A DNA stretch of 64,000 bases from CAVVMA01 sp963788205 (lineage in GTDB: Bacteria; Desulfobacterota; Binatia; Binatales; Binataceae), in assembly GCA_963788205.1 (NCBI GenBank), contig CAWBGG010000002.1, positions 1,054,001 through 1,118,000 on the forward strand, read 5' to 3'. The notes under the pieces were generated by a model, which did not search any database, was not told the origin of the DNA, and was given only the letters and a program-made list of their open reading frames with translations. The position numbers were made by a program, and so were the translations under genes. Of this stretch, positions 37,203-46,518 are shown piece by piece. Within the stretch, counting starts at the first letter, position 1. Each line of letters begins with the position of its first letter.

Positions 37203-38576
37203 CTATTGCGACGGCTCGCTGCGCCCGAGCCGGTTGTAGAGCGTCTTGGCGCTGACTCCGAGGAGCTGGGCGGCGCGAGTCTTGTTGCCGCCGGTGAATT
37301 CCAGCGTGCGGTTGATCATCTCGCGTTCGACTTCGTCGAGCGAGGAACCCAGGCGAACCTTGAAGCAAGCGCCGTCCGCCCCGCTCGCGGCGCGGAATTC
37401 TTCGGGGAGATCGCCTTTGCGGATCGTGGAGGCTTGGCAGAGGACAAGCGCGCGCTCGATCACGTTGCGCAACTGCCGCACGTTGCCAGGCCACGGATGC
37501 GACCTGAATGCGGCCAGGCACTCGTCGTCGACGCCCACGACCGCCTTGTGGTTGCGTTCGGCATAGTGCTGAACGAACGACTGCACCAGCGGCGGCAGAT
37601 CCTCCAGCCGCTCGCGCAGCGGCGGCAGCTCGATCTTGAACACGTTGAGGCGATAGAAGAGATCTTCGCGCAGTTTCCCATCGCGGACGGCCTGGTCGAT
37701 GTCGCGGTTCGAGGCGGCAAGGACCCGCACGTCGAGCGCGACTTCGGTCGTGCCGCCCACGCGCCGCAGCTGCTGCTCCTCGATAACGCGCAGCAGCTTG
37801 GGCTGCAGCTCCGGCTTCATCTCGGTGATCTCGTCGAGCAACAGCGTGCCGCCGTTGGCCATCTCGAAACAGCCTTCTTTGCGGCGATCGGCTCCGGTAA
37901 AGGCGCCGCGCTCATGTCCGAACAGCTCGCTCTCCATCAAGGTCTCGGGAATCGCAGCACAGTTGACCGGTATGTAGGCCCCGTCGCGGCGCGGAGACAT
38001 CTGGTGGATCGTGCGTGCGACCAGTTCTTTGCCGGTGCCGCTTTCGCCGGCGATCACCACTGAGGCGGACGATGCGGCCACCCGTTCAATCGCCGCCACC
38101 ACCCGGCGCATCGCCGCCGAACGGCCGAATATCGGGCCAATCACGCCGGCGTCGGCCAGCCGGCGGCGCAGCGAAAGGTTTTCGTCGCGCACCTGGATGG
38201 TCTCGGCGATGTTCTTCAAGATCTGACGGAGATGCGGCGGATCGACCGGCTTGCGGAGATAGTCCAGCGCGCCCAGCTTGATCGCCTCGACCGCGTCGGC
38301 AATCTCGCCCTGGCCGGAGATCATGATCGTGGGCAGGTCGATGCCCAGCTCGCGGATTTCGCGGAGCAGCTCCAGGCCGTCCTTACGGGGCATCTTGAGG
38401 TCGGCTAGAAGAATATGGGGATGAAAACTGTCGATGAATTCGCGCGCGCGCTCACCGTCCTGGGCCACTGCAACGTCGAATCCCCATGCGGCGAGCATCT
38501 CGCGCCACTGCTCGTTGGCAGCCGCGTCGTCTTCGGCCACCAATATTCTGGTCTCGTTTCCCACCGACCCTCTCAA
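37203..38576 (-). CDS. NtrC-family sigma-54-dependent response regulator (second copy)
   Basis: 457 residues with the same architecture as the protein at 32625: receiver (VAEDDAAANEQW; phospho-acceptor Asp59 in HILLADLKMPRKDG), AAA+ with GESGTGKELVA, GAFTGADRRKEG and GTLLLDEITEM, and a Fis-type helix-turn-helix (NKTRAAQLLGVSAKTLYNR). Many blocks are identical between the two. No kinase gene adjoins it. The start is uncertain: TTG 38576 opens the frame, GTG 38564 is an alternative. It faces the first system and neighbours two sigma-54 promoters at 38976 and 39376. Confidence 0.92.
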   Translation of the reverse strand: MRGSVGNETRILVAEDDAAANEQWREMLAAWGFDVAVAQDGERAREFIDSFHPHILLADLKMPRKDGLELLREIRELGIDLPTIMISGQGEIADAVEAIKLGALDYLRKPVDPPHLRQILKNIAETIQVRDENLSLRRRLADAGVIGPIFGRSAAMRRVVAAIERVAASSASVVIAGESGTGKELVARTIHQMSPRRDGAYIPVNCAAIPETLMESELFGHERGAFTGADRRKEGCFEMANGGTLLLDEITEMKPELQPKLLRVIEEQQLRRVGGTTEVALDVRVLAASNRDIDQAVRDGKLREDLFYRLNVFKIELPPLRERLEDLPPLVQSFVQHYAERNHKAVVGVDDECLAAFRSHPWPGNVRQLRNVIERALVLCQASTIRKGDLPEEFRAASGADGACFKVRLGSSLDEVEREMINRTLEFTGGNKTRAAQLLGVSAKTLYNRLGRSEPSQ

Positions 38577-38853
38577 GAAGGAGGCTCAAATCTCTCGGCC
38601 GCGCCCATACCGCGGCAAATGGCGGAGCGACCCGGAAACGAACTTCCCAGCAAGATCGGCTCGCGAGCCGCCTGACCTATCCGGATGGATTCAAGCGAAT
38701 CGCGACCCGTCCCTGCATCCGAACCAACCTCCAACCCAATCTCGGGCGAGCGGAGGCTTGAACCGGGGCCGGAGTCGCTTGATTCATCCACGGGTGGCGG
38801 GTCGGCAGAATGAATCGCGAGGCTCCAGCCCCCTTGGAAGGAACCGGCGCTAG

Positions 38854-38937
38854 CTAGCGTTTAGCTCCGCAGCAATCCTTGTAAGGTTTGCCCGAGCCGC
38901 ATGAACAAGGCGCATTTGGATCTTTCTTTCCCGGCAT
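38854..38937 (-). CDS. SEC-C motif microprotein (27 residues)
   Basis: A 27-residue frame starting MPGKKDPNAP and continuing CSCGSGKPYKDCCGAKR: the CxCxSGxxYKxCC pattern is the complete SEC-C zinc-binding motif, normally found at the C-terminus of SecA. AGGAGG stands five bases before ATG 38937, and a near-perfect sigma-54 promoter (38976-38991) lies just upstream, so expression is likely. A free SEC-C peptide could bind SecB-like partners or the ribosome, or buffer zinc; that is inference. Too short for most gene callers. Confidence 0.8.
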   Translation of the reverse strand: MPGKKDPNAPCSCGSGKPYKDCCGAKR

Positions 38938-38975
38938 GTTCGCCTCCTCAGTGACGGCAATCTGGCTTGGGAGGA

Positions 38976-38991
38976 AGCAACCGGCTTGCCA
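38976..38991 (-). promoter_or_regulatory. Sigma-54 promoter for the SEC-C microprotein
   Basis: Minus strand TGGCAAGCCGGTTGCT: one mismatch to TGGCACG-type consensus, GG-N10-GC exact, TTGCT perfect. Predicted start of transcription about 28 bases before the ATG. Confidence 0.7.
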
Positions 38992-39375
38992 TCCCCGTCG
39001 GCACGCCAGACGCTGCCAAACCGGTCAAATCACTGGGCGAGAAGCGGCGATCGCTGCAGGCACCCGCCGCGGGAAACCGTGAATCAGGAAGAATTTCCTC
39101 AATCCGTGAGCATCAAACTTGAAACGGAGAGACGCCGTTGATCGTACGTCCTTGTGACGAGGGGCGAAGCGGCATTGAGCAAGCGCGATCGGCTTCTAGA
39201 CAGCGCGATCTCTCGGTCGGCGCAAGAAAACGCGTAATGGGTAAAAAACTCCGCTTATAGAAGGCGGCGTTTGGTCCCTGCAAGTCGCGTGGCTTGCGCG
39301 ACAAACCCACGGGGCACCCGCCATTTGCGGGCGCTTCTGCACAAGCGTGCCGGGCGCCCGGACTTACACACGAAG

Positions 39376-39391
39376 TGGCACCTGACTTGCT
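39376..39391 (+). promoter_or_regulatory. Sigma-54 promoter for the mannose-1-phosphate guanylyltransferase-like gene
   Basis: TGGCACCTGACTTGCT: perfect TGGCAC and TTGCT with five-base spacer. Predicted transcription start near 39403, just before the GGAGG and GTG start at 39427. The rest of 38938-39426 holds no gene I can support. Confidence 0.8.
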
Positions 39392-39426
39392 CCTTGCGGT
39401 CGGGGTTTCCGGAGGGAGTGATTCAG

Positions 39427-40372
39427 GTGGGAAACAACACTGCTGCAATTATTCTTGCCGGTGGCGATGGGATGCGTCTGCGTGCCCTAACGCGGTACAT
39501 CGCCGGCCAGGCGATTCCGAAACAGTTCTGCCGCGTCACCAGCGAACGCACGCTGCTCGAGGAGACCATCCAGCGCGTGCATCAGGTGGTCCCGCTAGGC
39601 CGAATCGTGGTCGTGGTTAACCGCTCGCATCGCGAGTTCTATGAGCCGCTGCTGCATGACTTATCGCGTTCACAGATTGTCTTACAGCCGTCCAACCGTG
39701 GTACCGGCCCCGCAATTCTCTATGGATTGGAGCGGCTGGCAAGAATTGCTCCCGACGCCACCGTGACCATCTTCCCTTCCGATCACTTTGTCGGCCACGA
39801 CGCGCGCTTCATGACCCACGTCGCTTTCGCGCTGGACTCGATTGCCGAATATCCCCAGCTCGCGGTGCTGCTCGGGATTGCGCCCGCTTGGGCTGAAACC
39901 TCCTATGGATGGATAGAGCCTGCCGCGCCGATCTCATGTTCCAAGCCGCCGCTGTTCCGCGTCAGGCGATTCTGGGAGAAGCCGGACCTTGAGATGGCGC
40001 GGGCGCTATGGGGGCAGGGATGCCTGTGGAACAGCTTTGTCATCGCTGCGCACTTGTCGGTCTTGCGCGAGATGATCGCCGAGTACGCGCCCAGGCTGTT
40101 CGCGGCCTTTAAGCTGGCGTCGAGATCGCTCGCCTCGGTCGATGAGCAAGCGGCGGCTGATCGCCTGTACGCGGGGCTTGAGAAGATCGGCTTTACCGAA
40201 CAAATTCTCTCGCGATGTCCGCCCAACCTTGCGGTCCAGCGCGTGGACGACGTTCAAGTGGAGCGATCTTGGCGAGCCAAATCGCGTGCTCGACATTATG
40301 GCCGCCGCGCATCATCGGCCTGCATGGGTGGAATTGTTCCAGCGCCAGCGTGAGTTCGAACGCCGCCTGTAG
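39427..40372 (+). CDS. Mannose-1-phosphate guanylyltransferase-like protein, frameshifted
   Basis: Nucleotidyltransferase with AAIILAGGDGMRLRALTR at the N-terminus (sugar-nucleotide loop), the IFPSDHFVG region and FWEKPD. The frame from GTG 39427 (GGAGG upstream) runs into a tail without similarity after DDVQV; removing one G near 40258 gives WSDLGEPNRVLDIM and the usual C-terminus to 40372, about 314 residues. GDP-mannose or a related sugar nucleotide for surface polysaccharide is the likely product. It stands behind an excellent sigma-54 promoter, so polysaccharide synthesis may be stress-controlled. Confidence 0.8.
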
Positions 40373-40405
40373 TCGGCGATTTCGTAGGGCAGGCCGCTCG
40401 TCGAC

Positions 40406-41728
40406 TTATGCCGAGCGGATCAGGCGCTGAGGCGCGAAAATCGCGGCGAAGTCGGCGGCGAACCGTTCAGCTTCGCCGGCTTGGAGCGTAGCGATCGACA
40501 CGCGCACTGCGGGCGGGCTCTTGAGCCGGAACCGCTCGCCGGCCGCGACCGCCCATCCGGCCTCCAGCATTGACTGAACGACGACCGCTTCTTCCGGCAC
40601 CGGAATCCAGACATTGAGTCCCGATCTTCCGGCGGCTTCGATTCCCAGTTGCCGCAGCGCCGCCAGCAAACCGCCGCGGCGCGCCGCGTAAGCCTGGGCG
40701 GCTTTCCGAACCGTGCTCGCGGTGCGCGAGTCCGACCAGATCGCCGCGACCAGTTGCTGCAGGATGTTGCTCACCCATCCCGCACCCAGGCGTTGGCGCC
40801 CCTCGACGCGGCCGATCGTCAATTCGTCGCCGATCAGGAAAGCCGTGCGCAGGTCGGGCCCCAGCCATTTCGATACCGAGCGGACGACCGCCCATCGCCG
40901 GCGTCCCGGCTCGATCAGCGTGAAGGCGGGCGCGCCGGCAATCGGTCCGGCGTGATCATCTTCGATTACCAGTACCTCCGGCCAGGCGCGGAGAATCCGG
41001 CGCAGGGCGTTGGTTCGGCGCAGGTCGAGCGCGGCGCCGGTCGGATTCTGCGCGCGCGGCGTTACGATCAGTCCGGCGACACCTTCTGAAAGCGCGCGTT
41101 CCACCTGCTCGGGCCGCGGACCGAAGTCGTCCAGGCCCATCGGGACCGCGATCAGGCCCAGCGCCTTGAGCAGGTCGAGCACCGCGAAGTAACCCGGATC
41201 TTCGACCGCGACGCGATCGCCCATCCGCAATCGGGCCTGAAGCACGCGCTCGATACCGTCCAGCGCGCCGCCGACGATCGCGACCGGGCCACGCGGGATA
41301 CCGTCGGCGGCGAAAGCGCGCGCGGCCTTTTCGACCAACTCGCGATCGTTGTACGGACCGGCATACAGCCGCGGGCGCGGCCTAAGCCGAGCAAGGATCG
41401 GTGCCAACGCCGGTAAGAGCGCAGACCCAGGGCCGCCGCCCGAGAGATCGCGCACTCCTGGGGGAGCTGGCGCCGCCGCGCGGGTGACGAGCGGCGGCTG
41501 ATGGCTGATCGCGGTGCCGCGCCGGCCGTCGGCCGTCACCAGGCCGCGCAAATGGAGCATCCGATAGGCCGAGCCAACGGTGGCAGGGCTAAGCCGCAGG
41601 CGCGCCGCGAGGCTCCGCACCGCCGGAAGCTGCGCGCCCGGAGGCGCTGCGCCGCGCAGGATCGCGCCTTCGATGCTCGCGGCTATTTCTTCAGCGCTTG
41701 ATCCCTTGACCGAATATTGTAATAGCAT
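40406..41728 (-). CDS. MocR-type regulator (GntR helix-turn-helix plus aminotransferase domain)
   Basis: 440 residues. The N-terminal winged helix (EEIAASIEGAILRG, LPAVRSLAARLRLSPATVGSAYRML) is fused to a fold-type I aminotransferase domain with the PLP Lys in VVRSVSKWLGPDLRTAF and YFAVLDLLKALG. MocR proteins sense PLP or amino compounds and control adjacent genes. Here a divergent FMN-type gene starts 44 bases away, with an inverted repeat between. The ATG (41726-41728) lies inside that repeat with no ribosome site, so a leaderless message is possible. Confidence 0.9.
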   Translation of the reverse strand: MLLQYSVKGSSAEEIAASIEGAILRGAAPPGAQLPAVRSLAARLRLSPATVGSAYRMLHLRGLVTADGRRGTAISHQPPLVTRAAAPAPPGVRDLSGGGPGSALLPALAPILARLRPRPRLYAGPYNDRELVEKAARAFAADGIPRGPVAIVGGALDGIERVLQARLRMGDRVAVEDPGYFAVLDLLKALGLIAVPMGLDDFGPRPEQVERALSEGVAGLIVTPRAQNPTGAALDLRRTNALRRILRAWPEVLVIEDDHAGPIAGAPAFTLIEPGRRRWAVVRSVSKWLGPDLRTAFLIGDELTIGRVEGRQRLGAGWVSNILQQLVAAIWSDSRTASTVRKAAQAYAARRGGLLAALRQLGIEAAGRSGLNVWIPVPEEAVVVQSMLEAGWAVAAGERFRLKSPPAVRVSIATLQAGEAERFAADFAAIFAPQRLIRSA

Positions 41729-41752
41729 AAGAATACTATCGTGCTAGTACAA
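41706..41752 (+). promoter_or_regulatory. Promoter and inverted-repeat operator between mocR-like gene and FMN-type gene
   Basis: TTGTAATAGCA (41717-41727) and TGCTAGTACAA (41742-41752) form an 11-base inverted repeat with one mismatch, 14 bases apart. TTGACC (41706-41711) with TAAGAA (41728-41733) could be -35 and -10 boxes for the plus-strand gene, so the repeat overlaps the promoter. Confidence 0.45.
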
Positions 41753-41772
41753 CATAACGGGTGAAGAGGACC

Positions 41773-42444
41773 ATGACAAGCCAGATTGAGCCCAAGCCGG
41801 CAGGCCCGGTGACCGAGCGCGTGAGGGTCAAGCGGCTGCCCAAGCGCGCGGCGTACGATCGCGAAACAATCAATGCGATTCTCGACGAGGGTCTGATAAG
41901 TCACGTCGGCTTTGCGGTCGGCGGGCAACCGTTCGTGATTCCCACTATCTACGCACGGGTTGGCGAGACGCTGTTTATCCACGGCTCGGCGGCCAGCCGG
42001 ATGTTGCGTGAAGCGCGCGGCGCAATTGCGGTCTGTGTGACCGTCACGCTGGTCGACGGCCTGGTGCTCGCGCGCTCGGCGTTCCACCATTCGATGAACT
42101 ACCGCTCGGTGGTGATGCTCGGTACCGCGACCGAGGTCACCGGCATTGAAGAAAAAACCGCCGCGCTCAAGGCGGTGGTCGAGCACGTGATTCACGGACG
42201 ATGGGAGGATGTCCGATGGCCCAACGAGGCTGAGCTGGGCGCCACGATGGTGCTCGCGATGCCGATCGTGGAGGCGTCAGCCAAGGTGCGAACCGGTCCG
42301 CCGCTCGACGATGAAGACGATCTCAAGCTCCCAGTGTGGGCCGGAGAACTCCCGCTCCGATTGGCGCCTCATGCGCCGAAGGCCGATGCACAGCTCGCGC
42401 CGGCAATCGAGCCGCCGCAGTATGTAACTAACTACCGGCGTTAG
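41773..42444 (+). CDS. Pyridoxamine 5'-phosphate oxidase-fold (FMN-binding) protein
   Basis: 223 residues, GAGG before ATG 41773. KRAAYDRETINAILDEGL followed by SHVGFAVGGQPFVIPTIYAR, LFIHGSAASRML and FHHSMNYRSVVMLG is the pattern of the NimA/PNPOx-like split-barrel family. Members bind FMN or F420/haem; some inactivate nitroimidazoles. Divergent from a MocR-type regulator that probably controls it, a pairing that hints at vitamin B6 or amine metabolism. Confidence 0.85.
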   Translation: MTSQIEPKPAGPVTERVRVKRLPKRAAYDRETINAILDEGLISHVGFAVGGQPFVIPTIYARVGETLFIHGSAASRMLREARGAIAVCVTVTLVDGLVLARSAFHHSMNYRSVVMLGTATEVTGIEEKTAALKAVVEHVIHGRWEDVRWPNEAELGATMVLAMPIVEASAKVRTGPPLDDEDDLKLPVWAGELPLRLAPHAPKADAQLAPAIEPPQYVTNYRR

Positions 42445-42447
42445 CGG

Positions 42448-42463
42448 CGATCAGATCTGATCG
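42448..42463. terminator. 16-bp perfect palindrome between convergent genes
   Basis: CGATCAGATCTGATCG lies in the 33-base gap between the FMN-type gene and the sulfatase, which converge. It has no loop or T-run, so a terminator role is uncertain; a protein site is possible. Confidence 0.35.
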
Positions 42464-42477
42464 AACAGCCGCGTATG

Positions 42478-44763
42478 CTATTGCCGTGTCATCGCGGCGC
42501 GCGCTTGGGCCTGGGCATCCGCCGCGGCGTCGCGTTCACGGGCCGGCGGCAGCTCGAACACGACGCTGCGAATCCGGCCCGCGTACTGAAACGGCGCCGC
42601 GTAGTCCGAATTCACCGGCGAGAGACTGCGCCCCAGGTCCATCCCAGTGCTCGACAGCATTCGCAGCAGCGTCGGGATTTTTCCTTCGCCCGCGACGGCG
42701 CCATCGATCGCCAGCACCGCCCGCGCCGTCATCTGGTCGAGCCGCTCGATCTTGATCTCTATCCGGTGCGGGCCTGGTTGGAGCGGATGCGGCGCAGCGA
42801 CCAGCGTATGGTCGTGGAAGCAATTGTAATCGAAGTGAACTCGCCCGCCCTTGATGTAAAGCACGAACCCGCTGTTGAGACTGCCGCGCGCGACTAACGC
42901 CCCGTCGGTATCGCCGCCGGAACTGCGGTTCGGATGCTCGAGGTCAGCCATCATCGTCCAGCCACGGTTTGCCGACGGGCACGCGTCGGCCACGATATGC
43001 GAGACCGGCGGATAGTAAACGAAACGGTTGCGCGAAGTCGGCAGGCCCGGACGCCGCGCCGCGCGAAACAGCAGCGCCGCGCCGCGATCGTCGAGCGGCA
43101 ATACGCCATGGCGCTCGGCTTCGGCCCACCACAGCTCGGTCATTTCCTTCAGGCGGTGCGGCTGCGCCTGCGCCAGATCGTTGCACTCGGAAAAGTCTTC
43201 ATCGAGATGATAGAGCTCCCAGCGATCATCATCGAATGAAGCGCCGGGCTCGTGGTGCGTGACCGCCTTCCATCCGCGCTGCCAAATCCCGCGATGGCCG
43301 AGCATCTCGAAGTACTGCGTCGATCGCGAAGTCGCGGCGTTCGGATCGGTCAAGGCGGCGGCGAGGCTGGCGCCATGAATCGGCATCTGCGGAACGCCCG
43401 CCACGACCTGCGGCGCTTCGATGTGAAGCAACTCGAGCACCGTGGGCGCGAGATCGATCGCATGGCAGAACTGACGGCGAATCTGGCCGGGCGTGCCAAG
43501 CTTGGCCGGCCAATGAATCACCAGCGGGTCGCGCACGCCTCCGCCGTGAGTATTCTGTTTGTACCATTTGAGCGGGGTGTTGCCGGCCTGCGCCCATCCC
43601 CATGGGATATTGCTATGGCTATTGGGACCGCCGATGTCGTCGAGACGCTTGAGCGCCGCGTCGAGGTCCTCTCTCATACCGTTGAAGTAGCGCATCTCGT
43701 CGAGCACGCCGAGCGGCCCACCCTCCTGGCTGGCGCCGTTGTCCGACATCACGATCAGCAGCAAATTGTCGAGCAGCTTGGTCTCGCGCAGGAATGAAAC
43801 CAGCCGTCCGATCTGGTGATCGGTATGGTCGAGCATCGCCGCAAACGCTTCCTGGAGCCGCGCGGCGAAAATTCTCTCCGGGCCGGACAAGTCCCTCCAT
43901 GGCCGCACGCCCGGATTGTGCGGGGCGAGCCGGGTTGCTGCGGGCACGATTCCCAGCTCTTTCTGGCGCGCGAACCATTGCTCGCGCGCCACGTCCCAGC
44001 CGGAATCGAATCGCCCGCGGTACTTTTCCAGGTAGCGGCGCGGCGATTGATGCGGCGAATGCGTCGCGCCGAAAGCCAGGTAGAGGAAGAACGGACGTTC
44101 GGGAACCAGCGAGGTCGTGTCTCGAATGTAACCGATCGAACGATCGACGAGGTCCTCTGAGACGTGGTAGCCCTCGGCCGCGGTTCCCGGCGGATCGACG
44201 AAGTGATTGTCGCAGGTCAGCTCGGGCGCGAATTGATCGGTCTCGCCCTGCAGGAACCCGTAGTATCGATCGAATCCGCGCTGGAGCGGCCAGTTGTGAT
44301 ACGGCCCGGCGGCGGTGCATTCCGCCATCGGCGCAAGATGCCATTTGCCGGCCGCGAACGTGGCGTAGCCGTTGTCGCGCACGATTTCCGCGAGCGTGGC
44401 GGCCGAGCGCGGAATCGCGCCGCGCATGTTCGGAAATCCCGTATCCATGTTGGAAATCGCGCGCATCCCGACCGCGTGATGGTTGCGGCCGGTGAGCAGG
44501 CAGGCGCGCGACGGCGAGCAAAGCGCGGTAGTGTGAAACCCGGTGAAGCGCAACCCATGCGCCGCCAATTGGTCGACGTTGGGGGTTTCGATGGTCGAGC
44601 CGTAGCATCCGAAGTGGGCGAAGCCGGTGTCGTCAAGCACCACGATCACCACGTTGGGCGACCCGTGCGGGATCTTCGGATCGGGCCACCAGGGCGTCGA
44701 CTCTTGGGCCGTGCGTCCGATGATCCCTTGAAACTCTTCGCCTGACGGAGGTTGGTACGGCAT
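42478..44763 (-). CDS. Arylsulfatase (type I, formylglycine)
   Basis: 761 residues. The metal site starts at VVIVVLDDTGFAHFGCYG; the formylglycine motif is ALCSPSRACLLTGRNHH (Cys about residue 82) and KWHLAP, with a second metal site at VMSDNGASQEGG. After about residue 560 comes an extra C-terminal beta-rich part (GFVLYIKGGRVHFDYN), as in large bacterial arylsulfatases. No signal peptide is seen, so it may be cytosolic. Maturation needs an FGly-forming enzyme not encoded here. Divergent from a second sulfatase. Confidence 0.92.
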   Translation of the reverse strand: MPYQPPSGEEFQGIIGRTAQESTPWWPDPKIPHGSPNVVIVVLDDTGFAHFGCYGSTIETPNVDQLAAHGLRFTGFHTTALCSPSRACLLTGRNHHAVGMRAISNMDTGFPNMRGAIPRSAATLAEIVRDNGYATFAAGKWHLAPMAECTAAGPYHNWPLQRGFDRYYGFLQGETDQFAPELTCDNHFVDPPGTAAEGYHVSEDLVDRSIGYIRDTTSLVPERPFFLYLAFGATHSPHQSPRRYLEKYRGRFDSGWDVAREQWFARQKELGIVPAATRLAPHNPGVRPWRDLSGPERIFAARLQEAFAAMLDHTDHQIGRLVSFLRETKLLDNLLLIVMSDNGASQEGGPLGVLDEMRYFNGMREDLDAALKRLDDIGGPNSHSNIPWGWAQAGNTPLKWYKQNTHGGGVRDPLVIHWPAKLGTPGQIRRQFCHAIDLAPTVLELLHIEAPQVVAGVPQMPIHGASLAAALTDPNAATSRSTQYFEMLGHRGIWQRGWKAVTHHEPGASFDDDRWELYHLDEDFSECNDLAQAQPHRLKEMTELWWAEAERHGVLPLDDRGAALLFRAARRPGLPTSRNRFVYYPPVSHIVADACPSANRGWTMMADLEHPNRSSGGDTDGALVARGSLNSGFVLYIKGGRVHFDYNCFHDHTLVAAPHPLQPGPHRIEIKIERLDQMTARAVLAIDGAVAGEGKIPTLLRMLSSTGMDLGRSLSPVNSDYAAPFQYAGRIRSVVFELPPARERDAAADAQAQARAAMTRQ

Positions 44764-44956
44764 GTCGATTCTCTCTCGCGCGCAGTCAGTGGCCAGTCAG
44801 CCATCGACCGGGTTTTGGTTTCGTGCGCGGTACATCAATATCATAGGTGCGCGGCAACCCGCCTATCCGGCGGCGGTGGTCCGGCACGCCGGTTTCGGCG
44901 CTCGACCGCCGCGCAGGCCAGCGTAGGCGCAGCGCGACATTGGAGGCGTCATCGCA

Positions 44957-46456
44957 ATGCGATTGCTCTACGTCGATATCGACACGCTGCGCGCCGACCA
45001 TCTCGGCTGCTACGGCTACCATCGCAACACCAGCCCGGCCATCGACGCGATTGCGCGCGACGCCATCCGCTTCGACTCCGTCTACGCCTCGGACACGCCA
45101 TGCGGTCCCTCGCGTAGCGCATTGATCTCGGGCCGCTTTGGGATTCACAACGGCGTAGTCGGTCATGGCGGTACGGGGGCCGATCCATTTCTCGAAGGCG
45201 CCGCACGCGGCTTCCAGTCGCGAGGCGCCGCGACCAGTTGGGCGCGCCGGATGCGCTCGGTCGGGATGCATACCGCGACCATCAGCACGTTCGGCGAGCG
45301 TCACTCCGCATATCACTGGGACGCCGGTTTCAACGAGGTGATCAATCTCGGCACGATGGGGTTCGAAACCGCCGACCAGGTTGCGCCGCTTGCGCTGGAT
45401 TGGTTGGCTCGCAACGGCGCGCGCGACAACTGGTTCCTGCACGTCCATCTTTGGGACCCGCACACGCCCTATCGCACGCCCGCTGAGTATGGCGAACCGT
45501 TCGCGAAGGACCCGGCGCCCGACTGGATCACTGAGGAAATCCGGGCCCGCCACTGGACCCTCCCTGGTCCGCATTCGGCGCAAGAGATGGCCGGTTTCAG
45601 GCCCAACGAGCATGCCGTCTTCGACCGCTTTACGCGCCAGCCTCAGCAAGCGACCTCAATGGCCGAGATTCGGCGCATGTTCGACGGCTACGATGTCGGG
45701 ATCCGTTATGCCGACGACCATATCGGCCGATTCATGAACCGGCTGGCGGAACTGCGCGTGCTCGATGAAACCGCGGTGATGATCTCGGGCGATCACGGCG
45801 AAACCTTGGGCGAACTGGGCATTTACTGCGATCACCATACCGCGGACGAGTGCGTCACGCACTTGCCAATGGTGCTAAAGTGGCCGGGACTCGCCGGCGA
45901 GCGCGTCGACCACGGCCTGCACTACCAGATTGATGTCGCCGCGACTATCCTCGAGCTGCTCGGCGCGAGGGTCCCATCCAACTGGGACGGGGCCGGCTTC
46001 GCGGACACGCTGCGGCGCGGCGGCGAGGCGGGCCGCGAATATCTGGTCGTATCGCAAGGCGCATGGACCGCGCAGCGCGCCGTGCGCTTCGGCGACTACA
46101 TTTGCATCCGCACCTATCACGATGGCTATCATGCTCTTCCTGAGGTCATGCTGTTCGATCTCAAGCGCGATCCGCATGAGACCCGCGATCTCGCTCCGGA
46201 GCAGCCGGAGCTTACAGCGCGCGCCTTGGCGAACCTGGAGCAGTGGCATTTCCGCCAGATGATGCGCTCGACGACGGGCATCGATCCATTGTGGACGGTG
46301 CTGCGCGAGGGCGGTCCGTGGCACGTGCGCGGCAGGCTCAGCGACTACCTGGGCAGGTTGCGGGAAACCGGGCGCGGCGAATGGGCGGAGCGCATCGCGG
46401 CGGCTCACGCCGACGAGGTCGGCATCGCCGCGCCGCCGTCTCGCGCGTTGCGCTGA
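44957..46456 (+). CDS. Sulfatase family protein
   Basis: 499 residues, GGAGG before ATG 44957. LYVDIDTLRADHLGCYGY gives the metal Asp residues; the formylglycine motif is SDTPCGPSRSALISGR (Cys about residue 50). MISGDHGETLGELGIYCDH is the second metal site. Shorter and unlike its divergent neighbour, closer to choline- or sulfate-ester-type sulfatases. Substrate not predictable. Confidence 0.9.
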   Translation: MRLLYVDIDTLRADHLGCYGYHRNTSPAIDAIARDAIRFDSVYASDTPCGPSRSALISGRFGIHNGVVGHGGTGADPFLEGAARGFQSRGAATSWARRMRSVGMHTATISTFGERHSAYHWDAGFNEVINLGTMGFETADQVAPLALDWLARNGARDNWFLHVHLWDPHTPYRTPAEYGEPFAKDPAPDWITEEIRARHWTLPGPHSAQEMAGFRPNEHAVFDRFTRQPQQATSMAEIRRMFDGYDVGIRYADDHIGRFMNRLAELRVLDETAVMISGDHGETLGELGIYCDHHTADECVTHLPMVLKWPGLAGERVDHGLHYQIDVAATILELLGARVPSNWDGAGFADTLRRGGEAGREYLVVSQGAWTAQRAVRFGDYICIRTYHDGYHALPEVMLFDLKRDPHETRDLAPEQPELTARALANLEQWHFRQMMRSTTGIDPLWTVLREGGPWHVRGRLSDYLGRLRETGRGEWAERIAAAHADEVGIAAPPSRALR

Positions 46457-46518
46457 GAGAAGCGCTGCGGCAGTTTCGTGAGACGGACTGATTAACGGAA
46501 AGAACCTGAAAGGCAACA

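Noticed and set aside
44764..44956. Sigma-54 site between the two sulfatases
   Set aside because: CGGCACGCCGGTTTCG lacks the -12 GC at the correct position.
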